A stretch of 7,503 nucleotides of DNA, taken from assembly GCA_015232735.1 (NCBI GenBank), contig JADFZC010000116.1:1-7503 (forward strand), written 5' to 3'. Both the position numbers and the translations under genes were made by a program. Origin of the DNA: Oligoflexales bacterium. Lineage in GTDB: Bacteria; Bdellovibrionota; Oligoflexia; Oligoflexales; Oligoflexaceae. Shown piece after piece: positions 1 through 6,545 of the stretch (the stretch's first letter is position 1; each line of letters starts with the position of its first letter). The notes below the pieces were generated by a model. The model was given only the letters and a program-made list of their open reading frames with translations, was not told where the DNA came from and ran no database searches.

Positions 1-279
1 GAGACCGCTTAATCGCGGCATGTTGATGTCCAGCAAAATCAATTTCAGGCATGGAGTAAAACGGACAATATCGATGGCGTCTTCTCCACTGGATGCTTCC
101 ATGCAGGTAAGTCCGTCAATCTTTAAAATTGATCTGATCAGCATCCTGTCATCTTCTGAATCGTCGACAACAAGAATCTCGCTTCTTGAAGAACTCTTTG
201 GCACTATTTTTTGATTCAGAACGAATCCTGATACGTTTGTCTTGTTCACAGCGATGCCCGCTTTACTCTCCATCAGCAT
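1..279 (-). CDS. Response regulator, receiver domain (partial, C-terminus beyond left edge)
   Basis: The minus strand reads open from ATG at 279 to the window edge, giving 93 residues of a CheY-like receiver domain. The acidic pair is D39-D40 in EILVVDDSEDDRM, and the phospho-acceptor is D84 in LILLDINMPRLSG (codon at 28-30). After a 33-residue N-terminal extension of no recognised type, the order beta1, helix 1 with SILKIDG, EASSGEDAIDIV and the phosphorylation loop follows the family exactly. A sensor kinase would phosphorylate D84. The output domain, if any, lies outside the window, so whether this is a single-domain regulator, a DNA-binding regulator or part of a hybrid is unknown. The start at 279 is preferred over ATG at 273 because a weak GTGAG lies 8 nt before it; an in-frame stop occurs at 289-291. 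The HPF gene is upstream on the same strand, across a 262-nt gap, so the two are probably transcribed separately. Confidence 0.88.
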   Translation of the reverse strand, partial: MLMESKAGIAVNKTNVSGFVLNQKIVPKSSSRSEILVVDDSEDDRMLIRSILKIDGLTCMEASSGEDAIDIVRFTPCLKLILLDINMPRLSGL

Positions 280-329
280 TATAATGTCTCACAATGCTGA
301 ATGAAAAAATTATTGTTCAAAAGGAAAGC

Positions 330-357
330 TATATATTTCGACCGATGTGTATAACAA
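330..357 (-). promoter_or_regulatory. Candidate promoter for the response regulator
   Basis: On the minus strand TTGTTA (352-357) and TATATA (330-335) are separated by 16 nt. Each matches the sigma-70 consensus at 4 of 6 positions. Transcription would start near 323, about 44 nt before the ATG at 279. The surrounding 280-512 is AT-rich with no supportable gene, so chance matches are likely. Confidence 0.3.
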
Positions 358-512
358 TCAAATATAAAAAATATAATGCACAAGTGAATATCGGATAATA
401 ATAAGGAATTGTAAATAAGTGATAATATGCAGTGTTCTCGTACTTCTTAGGCAAATTTGATGTGAAAAAATTATTTATTAAATTGTCAGAATATGGCGGA
501 GGCCCAGAGGCT

Positions 513-532
513 TTGGCCGCGTAAGCGGCCAA
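513..532 (-). terminator. Perfect 8-bp GC-rich hairpin after the HPF gene
   Basis: TTGGCCGC (513-520) and GCGGCCAA (525-532) form a perfect 8-bp stem with a 4-nt loop, starting 9 nt beyond the HPF stop codon. It is likely the 3' end structure of the HPF transcript. No U-run follows on the minus strand, so it is not a textbook intrinsic terminator; it could instead protect the 3' end or be a REP-like unit. Read on the plus strand the loop is GTAA, a GNRA-type tetraloop. Confidence 0.4.
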
Positions 533-541
533 CATTATTGT

Positions 542-892
542 TTAAAGATAATCAACTCTCTCTTCATTAAATGGGGTCATGTCTGAAGCTCGGTTAAAAA
601 CAAGTTTCTTTTCTTTTTTCTTTCTTAGAATTGTCTTCAGCCTTTTCGACAATTTGTTAACCCCATCGTAGAGATTTTCCGCCTTTTGTTCAAGGTAGAG
701 ATTTTCTCCTCTGATTCCCTTCAGGTTGATTTTTATTGTATGGTCCTCCTTTTCCTTGTCGCAAATAAACGTTATATCGGCTTTGACAGGTTCTCCTTCA
801 AATTGATCCAGTTTCTTGAAAATTTTTTCTTCGGCGAATTTTTCCAGGAGAGTTGATCGAGGCATGTGAACAAAATGTGTGACTAATAACAC
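542..892 (-). CDS. hpf: Ribosome hibernation promoting factor, short HPF/RaiA family
   Basis: This 116-residue protein belongs to the HPF/RaiA (sigma-54 modulation protein) family, which binds the 30S subunit at the mRNA/tRNA channel and holds ribosomes inactive in starvation or stationary phase. Visible family features are the amphipathic first helix (STLLEKFAEEKIFKKLDQF, 13-31), two beta strands (ADITFICDKE, HTIKINLKG) and the long second helix with its strongly basic end (ENLYDGVNKLSKRLKTILRKKKEKK, 72-96). It lacks the extra C-terminal dimerisation domain of long HPF, so it is the short type, with a roughly 20-residue acidic tail (100-116). The start is GTG, supported by a strong Shine-Dalgarno GGGAGG 8 nt upstream. 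The first strand diverges from the usual form, so the name rests mainly on the central and C-terminal parts. The gene seems to be a single transcription unit. Confidence 0.8.
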   Translation of the reverse strand: MLLVTHFVHMPRSTLLEKFAEEKIFKKLDQFEGEPVKADITFICDKEKEDHTIKINLKGIRGENLYLEQKAENLYDGVNKLSKRLKTILRKKKEKKLVFNRASDMTPFNEERVDYL

Positions 893-945
893 GATAGAAT
901 CCTCCCTAAATGGTTAAAGGAAAGAAAAAACAACTATCTTATCTA

Positions 946-973
946 AAAATAAACATTGTATGTGAGAAGTCAA
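946..973 (-). promoter_or_regulatory. Candidate promoter for the HPF gene
   Basis: TTGACT (968-973) and TATTTT (946-951) on the minus strand are separated by 16 nt, in the only gap upstream of the HPF gene. The -35 matches consensus at 5 of 6 positions, the -10 at 4 of 6. Transcription would begin near 939, about 47 nt before the GTG start. Confidence 0.33.
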
Positions 974-981
974 ATAAGAAT

Positions 982-1021
982 TCTGCAAAATGTTATTAAA
1001 AAATAGAAGAAATAATGCAGA
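982..1021 (-). terminator. Weak interrupted stem-loop after the flavin reductase-rubredoxin gene
   Basis: TCTGCA (982-987) pairs with TGCAGA (1016-1021), and TTATT (993-997) pairs with AATAA (1011-1015), with a 5-nt bulge. It lies about 22 nt after the stop of the 1044-1763 gene in its direction of transcription. The stem is AT-rich and no clear U-run follows, so a terminator role is only possible. Confidence 0.2.
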
Positions 1022-1043
1022 GACTTAAAAAATGTGTTGACAA

Positions 1044-1763
1044 TCACCCCATATTTTTATTTAAGCACAAAAATTTTGATTTGTCAGCACCGCACCATGG
1101 ACATTTCCATGTATCTGGTAACTCATCGAAAGCAGTGCTTTTTGTGATGCCGGATGCCGGGTCGCCATTATCCGGGTTATACACATATCCGCAGATGCTG
1201 CAGCCATAGGAATTTTTTGCCTTGTGAGCGCCCTCGGAGATACCGCTTTCATCGGTGTAGGTTGGAGCTGATTTTGGTGTCTTGCCTTTCTTTTTCGTAT
1301 GGTAGTCGTGGTAGGTTAATAATTGAGCGCTCTTGATCTGTTCACTGTAAACGACTTCACCTATAAAAATTGTGTGGGTGCCCGCATCCACTGAATTGAT
1401 CACCTTGGCTTCGATTATGCTTGTCGCAAAGCTTGTTACGAGAGCAGTTCCAAGAGGACCATGTTTATAATCCATCTTGTCGAACTTATCGACCTGTCTT
1501 CCGGATTTGAAACCCCATTTCGCAATAAAATCGATATCGGCGGCGTCTTCAAGAATGGAAACTCCAAATGCATTGCTGGAGCAAATATATTCGTGTGTCA
1601 GATTTGATTTATTTATGCATACAGCAAACTGTGGTGGCGATGACGTCACCTGAACTATGGCATTCGCTATCTGTCCGTTCTTTTTTCCATCGCTTGTGGA
1701 GCTTACAATATATACGCCATAGCTCACATCCCTGAATGCAAGAGGATCGATTTCCATTTTCAT
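1044..1763 (-). CDS. Flavin reductase-rubredoxin fusion (high molecular weight rubredoxin type)
   Basis: This 239-residue protein joins an FMN-binding flavin reductase-like domain (about 5-155) to a C-terminal rubredoxin (about 185-232). The first domain shows [24 protein letters not shown] (30-52) and HTIFIGEV (130-137), then the family linker [19 protein letters not shown]. The rubredoxin iron is held by C188 and C191 in CSICGYVY and C221 and C224 in CPWCG, with the usual DPASGI and [11 protein letters not shown] between. In Moorella the equivalent protein (Hrb) passes electrons from NADH to a flavodiiron protein that detoxifies O2 or NO, so a cytoplasmic electron-carrier role is expected. 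Its ATG overlaps the TGA of the upstream dehydrogenase (ATGA at 1760-1763), and AAGGAG lies 7 nt before it. Co-translation with the dehydrogenase is therefore likely; no flavodiiron gene is present in the window. Confidence 0.92.
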   Translation of the reverse strand: MKMEIDPLAFRDVSYGVYIVSSTSDGKKNGQIANAIVQVTSSPPQFAVCINKSNLTHEYICSSNAFGVSILEDAADIDFIAKWGFKSGRQVDKFDKMDYKHGPLGTALVTSFATSIIEAKVINSVDAGTHTIFIGEVVYSEQIKSAQLLTYHDYHTKKKGKTPKSAPTYTDESGISEGAHKAKNSYGCSICGYVYNPDNGDPASGITKSTAFDELPDTWKCPWCGADKSKFLCLNKNMG

Positions 1764-3403
1764 CTTTTGACTCCTTCACCACCAGTTTCTTTAATCGAGG
1801 AAAGCAGCTCATTATAGCGTTCTTCAGCCAAATCTCCAAACAGAATCTCGGAAGCCTTTTTAAGGCCGGCATTTTGAAAAAGGAATTTGTTTCCGAGAGT
1901 AAGGGCTATCTTTGATCTTCTGCGTGTAAAATCTTCAAGTCTCACTATCATTTCATATTTGGCAAGGTATTGAAGTTCGGCTTCGGAAAAATCGGTTCCA
2001 CTGACGATATTTTCTGAAGACTCTGGACTTTTCTTCAAATATTCCAGGATTTCAAAAGCATGGCTGCCGTAACATCGCCATAACCTTTCAATCAGAACAG
2101 AGTCGGGTTTTACGGAATTTTCCCGTTTTGTCTTGACGGATTTCATCTCTTCGGAGAATTTTTCATACAGTTCGGCAGATGGCTCTCCATACCATTTGTT
2201 GATTTTCCCTTTCCTGCAAAAACCCATTTTTTCCATCTCTCTGACTATTTCATTTCCTATGTTCAGGCAGTCAGTCAGTTTTCCTCCAAATATGCTTATG
2301 TACTTTTGCTCCCTGTCCGTCTCGATGATGTGCTTTCTGGATAAAACAGTCCAATCTGAATCGGCACTCACGCCCTTGCTTCTGTCGATTACGAGAGGTC
2401 TCACTCCACAGCGCTCCGATATTATGTCGGATTTTGAAAGAGGTGTATTTAAGTTAAGCCTTTTATTAATATTTTCAAGAATATATTTTCTATCTTCGTC
2501 GGTAACCTCAGGAGGCATTGATTCGATTCTTGTATCTGTTGTGCCAATGCATGATCTTTCACCCATGGGTATTACAAAAAAAAGTCTGTTGTCATCCGCG
2601 AAAAAGGTTATGATTTTTCCGGAAGATGTGATGCTGTCAACGATAATATGGATTCCCTTTGAAAAAACATGTTTATGATCTGTTTTTTGATTTGACTTCA
2701 AATTATATGAATCAACAAACGGGCCAGTTGCATTTATTACCGATCTGGATTTAATCGTAAACATCGAACCATCTGTCCGATCTCTTGCCTTGGTTTCCCA
2801 AACACCGTTTTTTGCTTTTGAGGAGGAAAGGGCTTCGATATAGTTTACAGCGACAGCTCCGCTGTCAAGCGCTTTTCTGATAAAGCTGAAAACAAATCTG
2901 GCGTCATTCTCCACAAGATAGCAGTCCGAATATTCCACACCACCTGTCGAATTAGCTGTATTTATCACGGGGAGTTCTTTTTGGATCTTTTTTTTGCTTA
3001 GGAGCCTCGGAGGTTTTGTAAAGCAGCTGCCCAGAAAGAAATAAAGCCAGGTTCCCAGGTAAATAAAAAATCGACCGTATTTGGATTTTCTGTCTATATT
3101 TGCATAAAATCTTATCTCCCTGACGGAAGATGGAAAGGACATCATGAGTCTGTTTCGGGACAGGCAGAGTTTTCTTACGAGAGGAAACTCATAGCTTTCC
3201 ATATATTTGATTCCGCCCCAGATCAGGTTAGAAGAATGCTGGCTTGTTACGCCGGCGAAATCGCCCTTATCTATAACGGCAGAATATACCCCCTGTCCGG
3301 CAAGCGCTGCAGCCGATACCGCTCCGTTAATCCCGCCTCCGATAACCAAAACGTCAAAGGTGGATTCCAAAAGTTTTTTTTTATTGTCATCTCTAAGGTG
3401 CAT
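1760..3403 (-). CDS. glpD: FAD-dependent glycerol-3-phosphate dehydrogenase (GlpD/GlpA-like)
   Basis: This 547-residue enzyme, close to usual GlpD length, is predicted to oxidise sn-glycerol 3-phosphate to dihydroxyacetone phosphate and pass electrons via FAD. The N-terminus has the dinucleotide-binding GGGINGA (22-28) and the family segment [13 protein letters not shown] (57-69), where common GlpD has LIHGGLRYLE. Further matches are NATGPFVD (224-231), SKGIHIIVD (248-256), the active-site region [15 protein letters not shown] (277-291), GVRPLV (333-338) with the substrate-binding Arg, and FGGKLTD (372-378) with the conserved Lys. A helical C-terminal region (about 405-540) fits the DAO_C domain. 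The stretch [14 protein letters not shown] (112-125) is hydrophobic and may help membrane contact. No good Shine-Dalgarno precedes ATG 3403, and the palindromic repeat ends only 12 nt upstream. The stop overlaps the start of the rubredoxin fusion, suggesting a shared electron path. The symbol is a family-level name; a related FAD oxidoreductase is possible. Confidence 0.85.
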   Translation of the reverse strand: MHLRDDNKKKLLESTFDVLVIGGGINGAVSAAALAGQGVYSAVIDKGDFAGVTSQHSSNLIWGGIKYMESYEFPLVRKLCLSRNRLMMSFPSSVREIRFYANIDRKSKYGRFFIYLGTWLYFFLGSCFTKPPRLLSKKKIQKELPVINTANSTGGVEYSDCYLVENDARFVFSFIRKALDSGAVAVNYIEALSSSKAKNGVWETKARDRTDGSMFTIKSRSVINATGPFVDSYNLKSNQKTDHKHVFSKGIHIIVDSITSSGKIITFFADDNRLFFVIPMGERSCIGTTDTRIESMPPEVTDEDRKYILENINKRLNLNTPLSKSDIISERCGVRPLVIDRSKGVSADSDWTVLSRKHIIETDREQKYISIFGGKLTDCLNIGNEIVREMEKMGFCRKGKINKWYGEPSAELYEKFSEEMKSVKTKRENSVKPDSVLIERLWRCYGSHAFEILEYLKKSPESSENIVSGTDFSEAELQYLAKYEMIVRLEDFTRRRSKIALTLGNKFLFQNAGLKKASEILFGDLAEERYNELLSSIKETGGEGVKR

Positions 3404-3415
3404 GATGGACTGACT

Positions 3416-3578
3416 CTAGTGCCTCATAAACTAAGTTTTTCCCTATCAGGTCGAGAGATTCTTTCGTCTGACAATGAGCGAGGAGTGAGTTTATCGGGAA
3501 TAAATGATCGACGAGCGAAGCGGGCAGACGGAAGAAGATCCGGCCTGATAGGGAAAAACTTAGTTGACCAGGTGCTAG
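3416..3578. repeat. 163-bp imperfect palindrome, MITE-like, between pseudoprotease and glpD
   Basis: Two perfect 22-bp inverted arms (3429-3450 and 3544-3565, core TTTTTCCCTATCAGG) are extended outward by an imperfect 13-bp match to CTAG at each end and inward by a weaker match (TCTTTCGTCTG against CAGACGGAAGA). The middle holds two similar direct motifs, GAGCGAGGAG and GAGCGAAGCG, and a small TTTAT/ATAAA stem. A direct CTAGT occurs at both ends (3416-3420, 3575-3579), which may be a target duplication. It contains no supportable gene. As RNA it would form one long hairpin between the two coding regions, in the only space available for a glpD promoter. Confidence 0.85.
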
Positions 3579-4372
3579 TATTTTGTCCATTTTTTGACAA
3601 TATCCTGTATCTTGCTTACAATATCGCAGATTCTCGCGCCTTTTCCATTTTCAGAGGTTACGGCCACAATCCTGTTTCCGATTATCCATGGGCCTCCGTT
3701 ATCCCGCTCTTTAGTTGATGCGGTTGTTACTAAATAAATTCCATCAGAATGGCCGGAAGTCCCGACTCTGCTTACAGAGTAAGGATCGGAAACCTGAAAT
3801 TCAGTCAGATCTTCCTGGGGCAGATCAAGCTGTCTGCCGAGGATCTTTACCTTAAGTCCTGGAATATCGTCAGAAGCATTGCAGGGTGATGGCAGATCGA
3901 AGAATTTTCCGGGATAATAACCGGAATTCATGGGATCCTTCAATCGGTACAGACCGACATCTGTCTCCTTGAATTCATACCAGCCGTCTCCCTCCCGGGT
4001 CGACGCGATCTTTATGACATTTTCAAAATTCCTGCCTATTCTGAATTCAGTTGCGGCGCCGGGCGTTGTCTCCCAGTATTTGTGGCTTCTCGTACAGTGG
4101 CCGGATGTGAGCACTACGGAAGGGGCAATCATTACACCTGAGCAGAATCCCCAGAAATGTTCCTGGGAAAAAGAGCGTTCAACGTTTAATTTCGCCACCT
4201 GGTAATGAAGATTTGGAGAAAGTGCATAGAAATCCTCGCTGGATATCTGCTGAACCCCCGAGTTTGGAGAAAAATAGGCTCGGTTGCTGTGGCTGCCGCA
4301 TCCCGTCTCAAAAAATAAGGCAAATAGAAAAGCGATGAAGAAAATATTGTACCGCTTTAAATAAAGACTCAT
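3575..4372 (-). CDS. Exported trypsin-like (S1 family) protein with catalytic Ser replaced: probable pseudoprotease
   Basis: This 265-residue protein has the S1 (chymotrypsin-fold) layout. H92 sits in VVLTSGHC (family TAAHC), preceded by CSGVMI with C77 and C93 placed to form the usual disulfide next to the His. D138 lies in ETDVGLYRL (family DIALLRL). The serine motif GDSGGP reads RDNGGPW (223-228), so the nucleophile is Asn225, codon AAC at 3698-3700, and the oxyanion Gly is Arg223. AAC is one base from the Ser codon AGC. Loss of proteolysis is expected; ligand binding or a regulatory role may remain. The N-terminus is a signal peptide (basic K6-R7, hydrophobic 10-21) ending in FETGC with C25, a loose lipobox, so it may be a lipoprotein. 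GAGGAG lies about 7 nt before ATG 4372. It is transcribed toward glpD, with the palindromic repeat immediately after its stop. Confidence 0.85.
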   Translation of the reverse strand: MSLYLKRYNIFFIAFLFALFFETGCGSHSNRAYFSPNSGVQQISSEDFYALSPNLHYQVAKLNVERSFSQEHFWGFCSGVMIAPSVVLTSGHCTRSHKYWETTPGAATEFRIGRNFENVIKIASTREGDGWYEFKETDVGLYRLKDPMNSGYYPGKFFDLPSPCNASDDIPGLKVKILGRQLDLPQEDLTEFQVSDPYSVSRVGTSGHSDGIYLVTTASTKERDNGGPWIIGNRIVAVTSENGKGARICDIVSKIQDIVKKWTKY

Positions 4373-4410
4373 CCTTCACTCCTCTCTTTTTTGTACCCGA
4401 TTGATTGCCA

Positions 4411-4459
4411 GAATATTTTTCCATAGTCAAAGGAAATATTAGGAATATTGGAAATATAA
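4411..4459. promoter_or_regulatory. GGAA(A)TATT tandem units in the divergent intergenic region
   Basis: Three near-tandem units, GGAAATATTA (4432-4441), GGAATATT (4442-4449) and GGAAATATAA (4450-4459), lie between the divergent pseudoprotease and BFD-like genes. An inverted relative, GAATATTTTTCC, is at 4411-4422. The array overlaps a weak minus-strand promoter candidate (TTGATG 4474-4479, TATATT 4453-4458, spacing 15), so it could be an operator for the pseudoprotease gene. This is a pattern only; no known regulator site was recognised. Confidence 0.3.
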
Positions 4460-4616
4460 GAGAAAAAAAAGGGCATCAAAATATCTGAAGATCGAAGTCG
4501 CGGCAAAAAATTTGCTTTTGACGGACGCAGGGTCGACAAAAAGAGAGAGAAAAATTGTAGTATTTTCGGTAACATCAGACTAAGCTGCTCGAAAATCGCT
4601 GAAAAAGGGGGCGAAA

Positions 4617-4829
4617 ATGGACGAAAACCAAATAAAGCTTGATATTTCAACTGTTTGCAGATGCAAGGGAATAAGGTACAAAACGATAAGGATGGCAATA
4701 CAAAATGGCGCTGACAGTATTGAAAAAATAAGAAAATATACGAAAGCCAGCACAGGGTGCGGAGAGTCCTGCCTGGCTCAATTGACCGATATGCTGCAAA
4801 AATATAGTGTAAAAAAGTCTGGAAAATAA
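4617..4829 (+). CDS. Small stand-alone BFD-like [2Fe-2S] protein
   Basis: This 70-residue protein has the BFD-like [2Fe-2S] fold seen in bacterioferritin-associated ferredoxin and in the middle domain of nitrite reductases. C14 and C16 form the CxC of VCRCKGIRYKTIRMAIQNGADSIE, and C48 and C52 lie in TKASTGCGESCLAQL. The helical spacing and the IRxAIxxGA and TxAxTGCG motifs match the family. The second pair is C-x3-C, one residue longer than the usual CGxC. It probably carries electrons or handles iron in the cytoplasm; no bacterioferritin gene is next to it, so calling it bfd is not justified. ATG 4617 has GGGGG 5 nt upstream. The gene is divergent from the pseudoprotease, 244 nt away. Its TAA stop lies inside the 12-bp direct repeat that precedes a mobile element, so insertion just spared the reading frame. 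Confidence 0.82.
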   Translation: MDENQIKLDISTVCRCKGIRYKTIRMAIQNGADSIEKIRKYTKASTGCGESCLAQLTDMLQKYSVKKSGK

Positions 4830-4830
4830 A

Positions 4831-4954
4831 ACCGGGGCTTTCGCCGCCATGCTGAACGAAGTGAAGCATCTTTTGTGGTTATGTCAGATTATACGCTTTT
4901 GGCCCAAAATGACGATCCCTTTGCAGTCAAGGATTTTGTACAGACCGGGAACTC
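4831..4954 (+). mobile_element. Dispersed 124-bp element, copy A, with 12-bp flanking direct repeats
   Basis: The core begins CTGAACGAAGTGAAGC and shares most of its length with copy B at 7082-7206, by eye about three quarters identity. The shared blocks include TTGTGGTTATG, CAGTCA and CAGA near the right end. CTGGAAAATAAA occurs immediately before (4819-4830) and after (4955-4966) the element, as expected of a target-site duplication. No terminal inverted repeat or gene was seen inside; the minus strand of the core encodes the familiar repeat-derived string LHFVQH. The left duplication covers the stop codon of the BFD-like gene. Confidence 0.8.
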
Positions 4955-4966
4955 CTGGAAAATAAA

Positions 4967-5228
4967 TCATTTTAAATTTATTTAAATTTGACTGCATTTT
5001 GAGAATTCAATAATTTTCCCTAAAAATTTAATAAAAATTTACCGGTAATCTTATTTCAATAATCCCACTGTTTAATTTCATTTAAGTTATAGACAAAACT
5101 TTGACAAAACTCTGACAGATAAATGGTTGTTTAACATTAATTTTAAGATAAACTTTGTCCTAAGTGATAATAACCATTTTTATATCGCATTTATGAAAAT
5201 TGATTGCAGTTTGCAGGGAGCGCTGTAT
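4967..5228. other. AT-rich gap upstream of the lipase gene
   Basis: No gene is supported here. The left part is very AT-rich, with TTTAAATTTA repeated twice (4971-4990). TTGACT (4988-4993) with AATAAT (5009-5014, spacing 15) is a possible but poorly spaced promoter; CTGACA (5112-5117) with ATTAAT (5136-5141, spacing 18) is another. Either could drive the lipase. The reading frame of the lipase remains open upstream to a TTG at 5127, but that stretch lacks a ribosome binding site. Confidence 0.4.
5092..5120 (+). repeat. 11-bp-period direct repeats upstream of the lipase
   Basis: GACAAAACTTT (5092-5102) is followed exactly by GACAAAACTCT (5103-5113) and a partial third unit GACAGAT (5114-5120). 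The period is about one helical turn, which suits stacked binding of a regulator on one face of the DNA. The second unit also creates a consensus TTGACA at 5101-5106, but no -10 element stands at the right distance. Confidence 0.4.
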
Positions 5229-6545
5229 ATGCAGGGTGTGTCCTTCAGTTTTCAGTTTCCTTTTATTATTGTTGCAGCAATGCTGTTTTTTGGCTGCGGT
5301 GAGATTGACACGGGGGGATTGCGTTCCTCAAATGGTTCCCAGGGAGGGATGGGTAACAACTATCCTATCGTTTTTGTTCATGGTTTTGTAGGATGGGGTG
5401 TAGGTGAGCTTGGAAATGTGCCCTATTTTGGCCTATTCAGTGGCGATATAGGCAAAGAGCTTGAAAGTCGCGGGCACAAGATCGTAATCGTGTCTTTGGG
5501 ATCCGTTTCCAGCAATCACGATCAAGCATGCGAGTTCTTTGCCCAATTGAAAGGTACCAGAGTTGACTACGGAGCCTATCATTCAAAGAAATTCGGGCAT
5601 GAGAGATATGGAAGGGACTATACGGGAAGAGGGTTTTATCCGGAGTGGGGTGAACTGGATGAGAATGGCAAAGTAAAAAAGATACATATCATAGGACACT
5701 CAAACGGAGGCCGTACTGCAAGGCAGGTCGTTGAATTTTTAGGCAATGGTTCGTTCGAGGAGGCCGAGAGCGGGTTAGAGGTCAGTTCTCCATTTTTGAA
5801 TCCGGCGCGTCCCTCATACAGCGACTGGGTTTCGAGTGTAACCACTCTCGCCACGAGCCATAACGGAACGACATTCGTTGATTTTCTTAACACGTTGACA
5901 ATTGGATATCTGGATCAGGTAGCCGCATTTTTTTCCGCGATGGTGGGCGGATTCAATATGATTTCATTTGATTTGAAGCTCGATCAATGGGGGCTCAAGC
6001 GAAAACCTTCGGAGTCGTGGATTAAGTATATATCGGGAGTTTTAAAGAGCAATGCCTGGCATACAGAAGACAGGTCCGACCATGACATGGCTGTGGATGG
6101 AAGCATAAGGTTTAATTCCAAGGTACATGCCAAGAAGGACGTATATTATTTCTCCTGGGGTGCAAAGGCAACGAGTGAAGTGAACTTTGGAAGGCATGTC
6201 CCTGTTATTGGACGGGATGGTGTGAATCCTCTTCTTTTGCTCTCCGCTGTCTATATGGGACAGCATATAAGCAGGAAACAGCGCGATTTGGGACTGGACG
6301 AAAAGTGGTACGCCAATGATGGCACGGTAAATGTCATATCCATGACTGGTCCCTTCATGGGCTCAAATGATGAAATAGTCGAGTATAGCGGTACACCTCA
6401 GATCGGGAAATGGAATTTCATGGGAATTTTGGAAAATGTCGATCATCTCACAATTGTCGGAGTCAATCCAAGGCATACGAGATTTGGAAACAGAAGTCTG
6501 GTAGATTGGTATGAAAAGCATGTGCAGATGTTGAAGACTCTTTAA
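5229..6545 (+). CDS. Secreted triacylglycerol lipase, family I.5 (staphylococcal/Geobacillus type)
   Basis: From ATG 5229 this is 438 residues, with GGGAG 8 nt upstream deciding the start. A hydrophobic signal (FPFIIVAAMLFFGC) ends at C23, compatible with a lipoprotein, though FFGC is a loose lipobox. The alpha/beta hydrolase shows the oxyanion motif IVFVHGF (47-53), nucleophile S158 in IGHSNGGRTAR, D364 in YANDGTVNVISM and H406 in NVDHL, plus VTTLATSHNGT. The zinc-binding insert of this family is intact: D98 in SSNHDQACEF, H118 and H124 in YHSKKFGHERYGRDY, and D252 in KLDQWGLKR. The calcium-site acids of Geobacillus lipases appear replaced (T408, N413). It is predicted to hydrolyse long-chain glycerides or esters outside the cytoplasm; released glycerol could feed the glycerol-3-phosphate dehydrogenase, though that link is inference. 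Its stop overlaps that of the convergent cysteine-rich gene. Confidence 0.92.
   Translation: MQGVSFSFQFPFIIVAAMLFFGCGEIDTGGLRSSNGSQGGMGNNYPIVFVHGFVGWGVGELGNVPYFGLFSGDIGKELESRGHKIVIVSLGSVSSNHDQACEFFAQLKGTRVDYGAYHSKKFGHERYGRDYTGRGFYPEWGELDENGKVKKIHIIGHSNGGRTARQVVEFLGNGSFEEAESGLEVSSPFLNPARPSYSDWVSSVTTLATSHNGTTFVDFLNTLTIGYLDQVAAFFSAMVGGFNMISFDLKLDQWGLKRKPSESWIKYISGVLKSNAWHTEDRSDHDMAVDGSIRFNSKVHAKKDVYYFSWGAKATSEVNFGRHVPVIGRDGVNPLLLLSAVYMGQHISRKQRDLGLDEKWYANDGTVNVISMTGPFMGSNDEIVEYSGTPQIGKWNFMGILENVDHLTIVGVNPRHTRFGNRSLVDWYEKHVQMLKTL

Noticed and set aside
329..535. 68-codon minus-strand open frame between the HPF and response regulator genes
   Set aside because: It starts within the GC hairpin, lacks a Shine-Dalgarno, and its product is compositionally odd AT-driven sequence (Tyr, Ile, Phe).
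1037..1065. Consensus TTGACA on the plus strand at 1037-1042
   Set aside because: The best -10 at correct spacing is TTTAAG, the position lies at the 3' end of an antisense gene, and no plus-strand gene follows.
2133..2678. 181-codon plus-strand open frame
   Set aside because: It is antisense to glpD, whose codons carry clear family motifs throughout this stretch.
3393..3590. 65-codon minus-strand open frame across the palindrome
   Set aside because: Its sequence is just a translation of the repeat, and it overlaps the starts and ends of both neighbouring genes.
4369..4869. 166-codon minus-strand open frame opposite the BFD-like gene
   Set aside because: It begins inside repeat copy A (the LHFVQH string), is antisense to a well-supported iron-sulfur protein, is rich in Phe, Leu and Ser without motifs, and has no ribosome binding site.
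4831..4954. Repeat copy A as an integron attC site
   Set aside because: No paired GTTRRRY/RYYYAAC core sites were found and the flanking direct repeats are site-specific, which does not fit cassette structure.
5127..5228. Longer N-terminus for the lipase starting at TTG 5127
   Set aside because: There is no ribosome binding site there. ATG 5229 has GGGAG at 8 nt and places the hydrophobic signal directly at the N-terminus.
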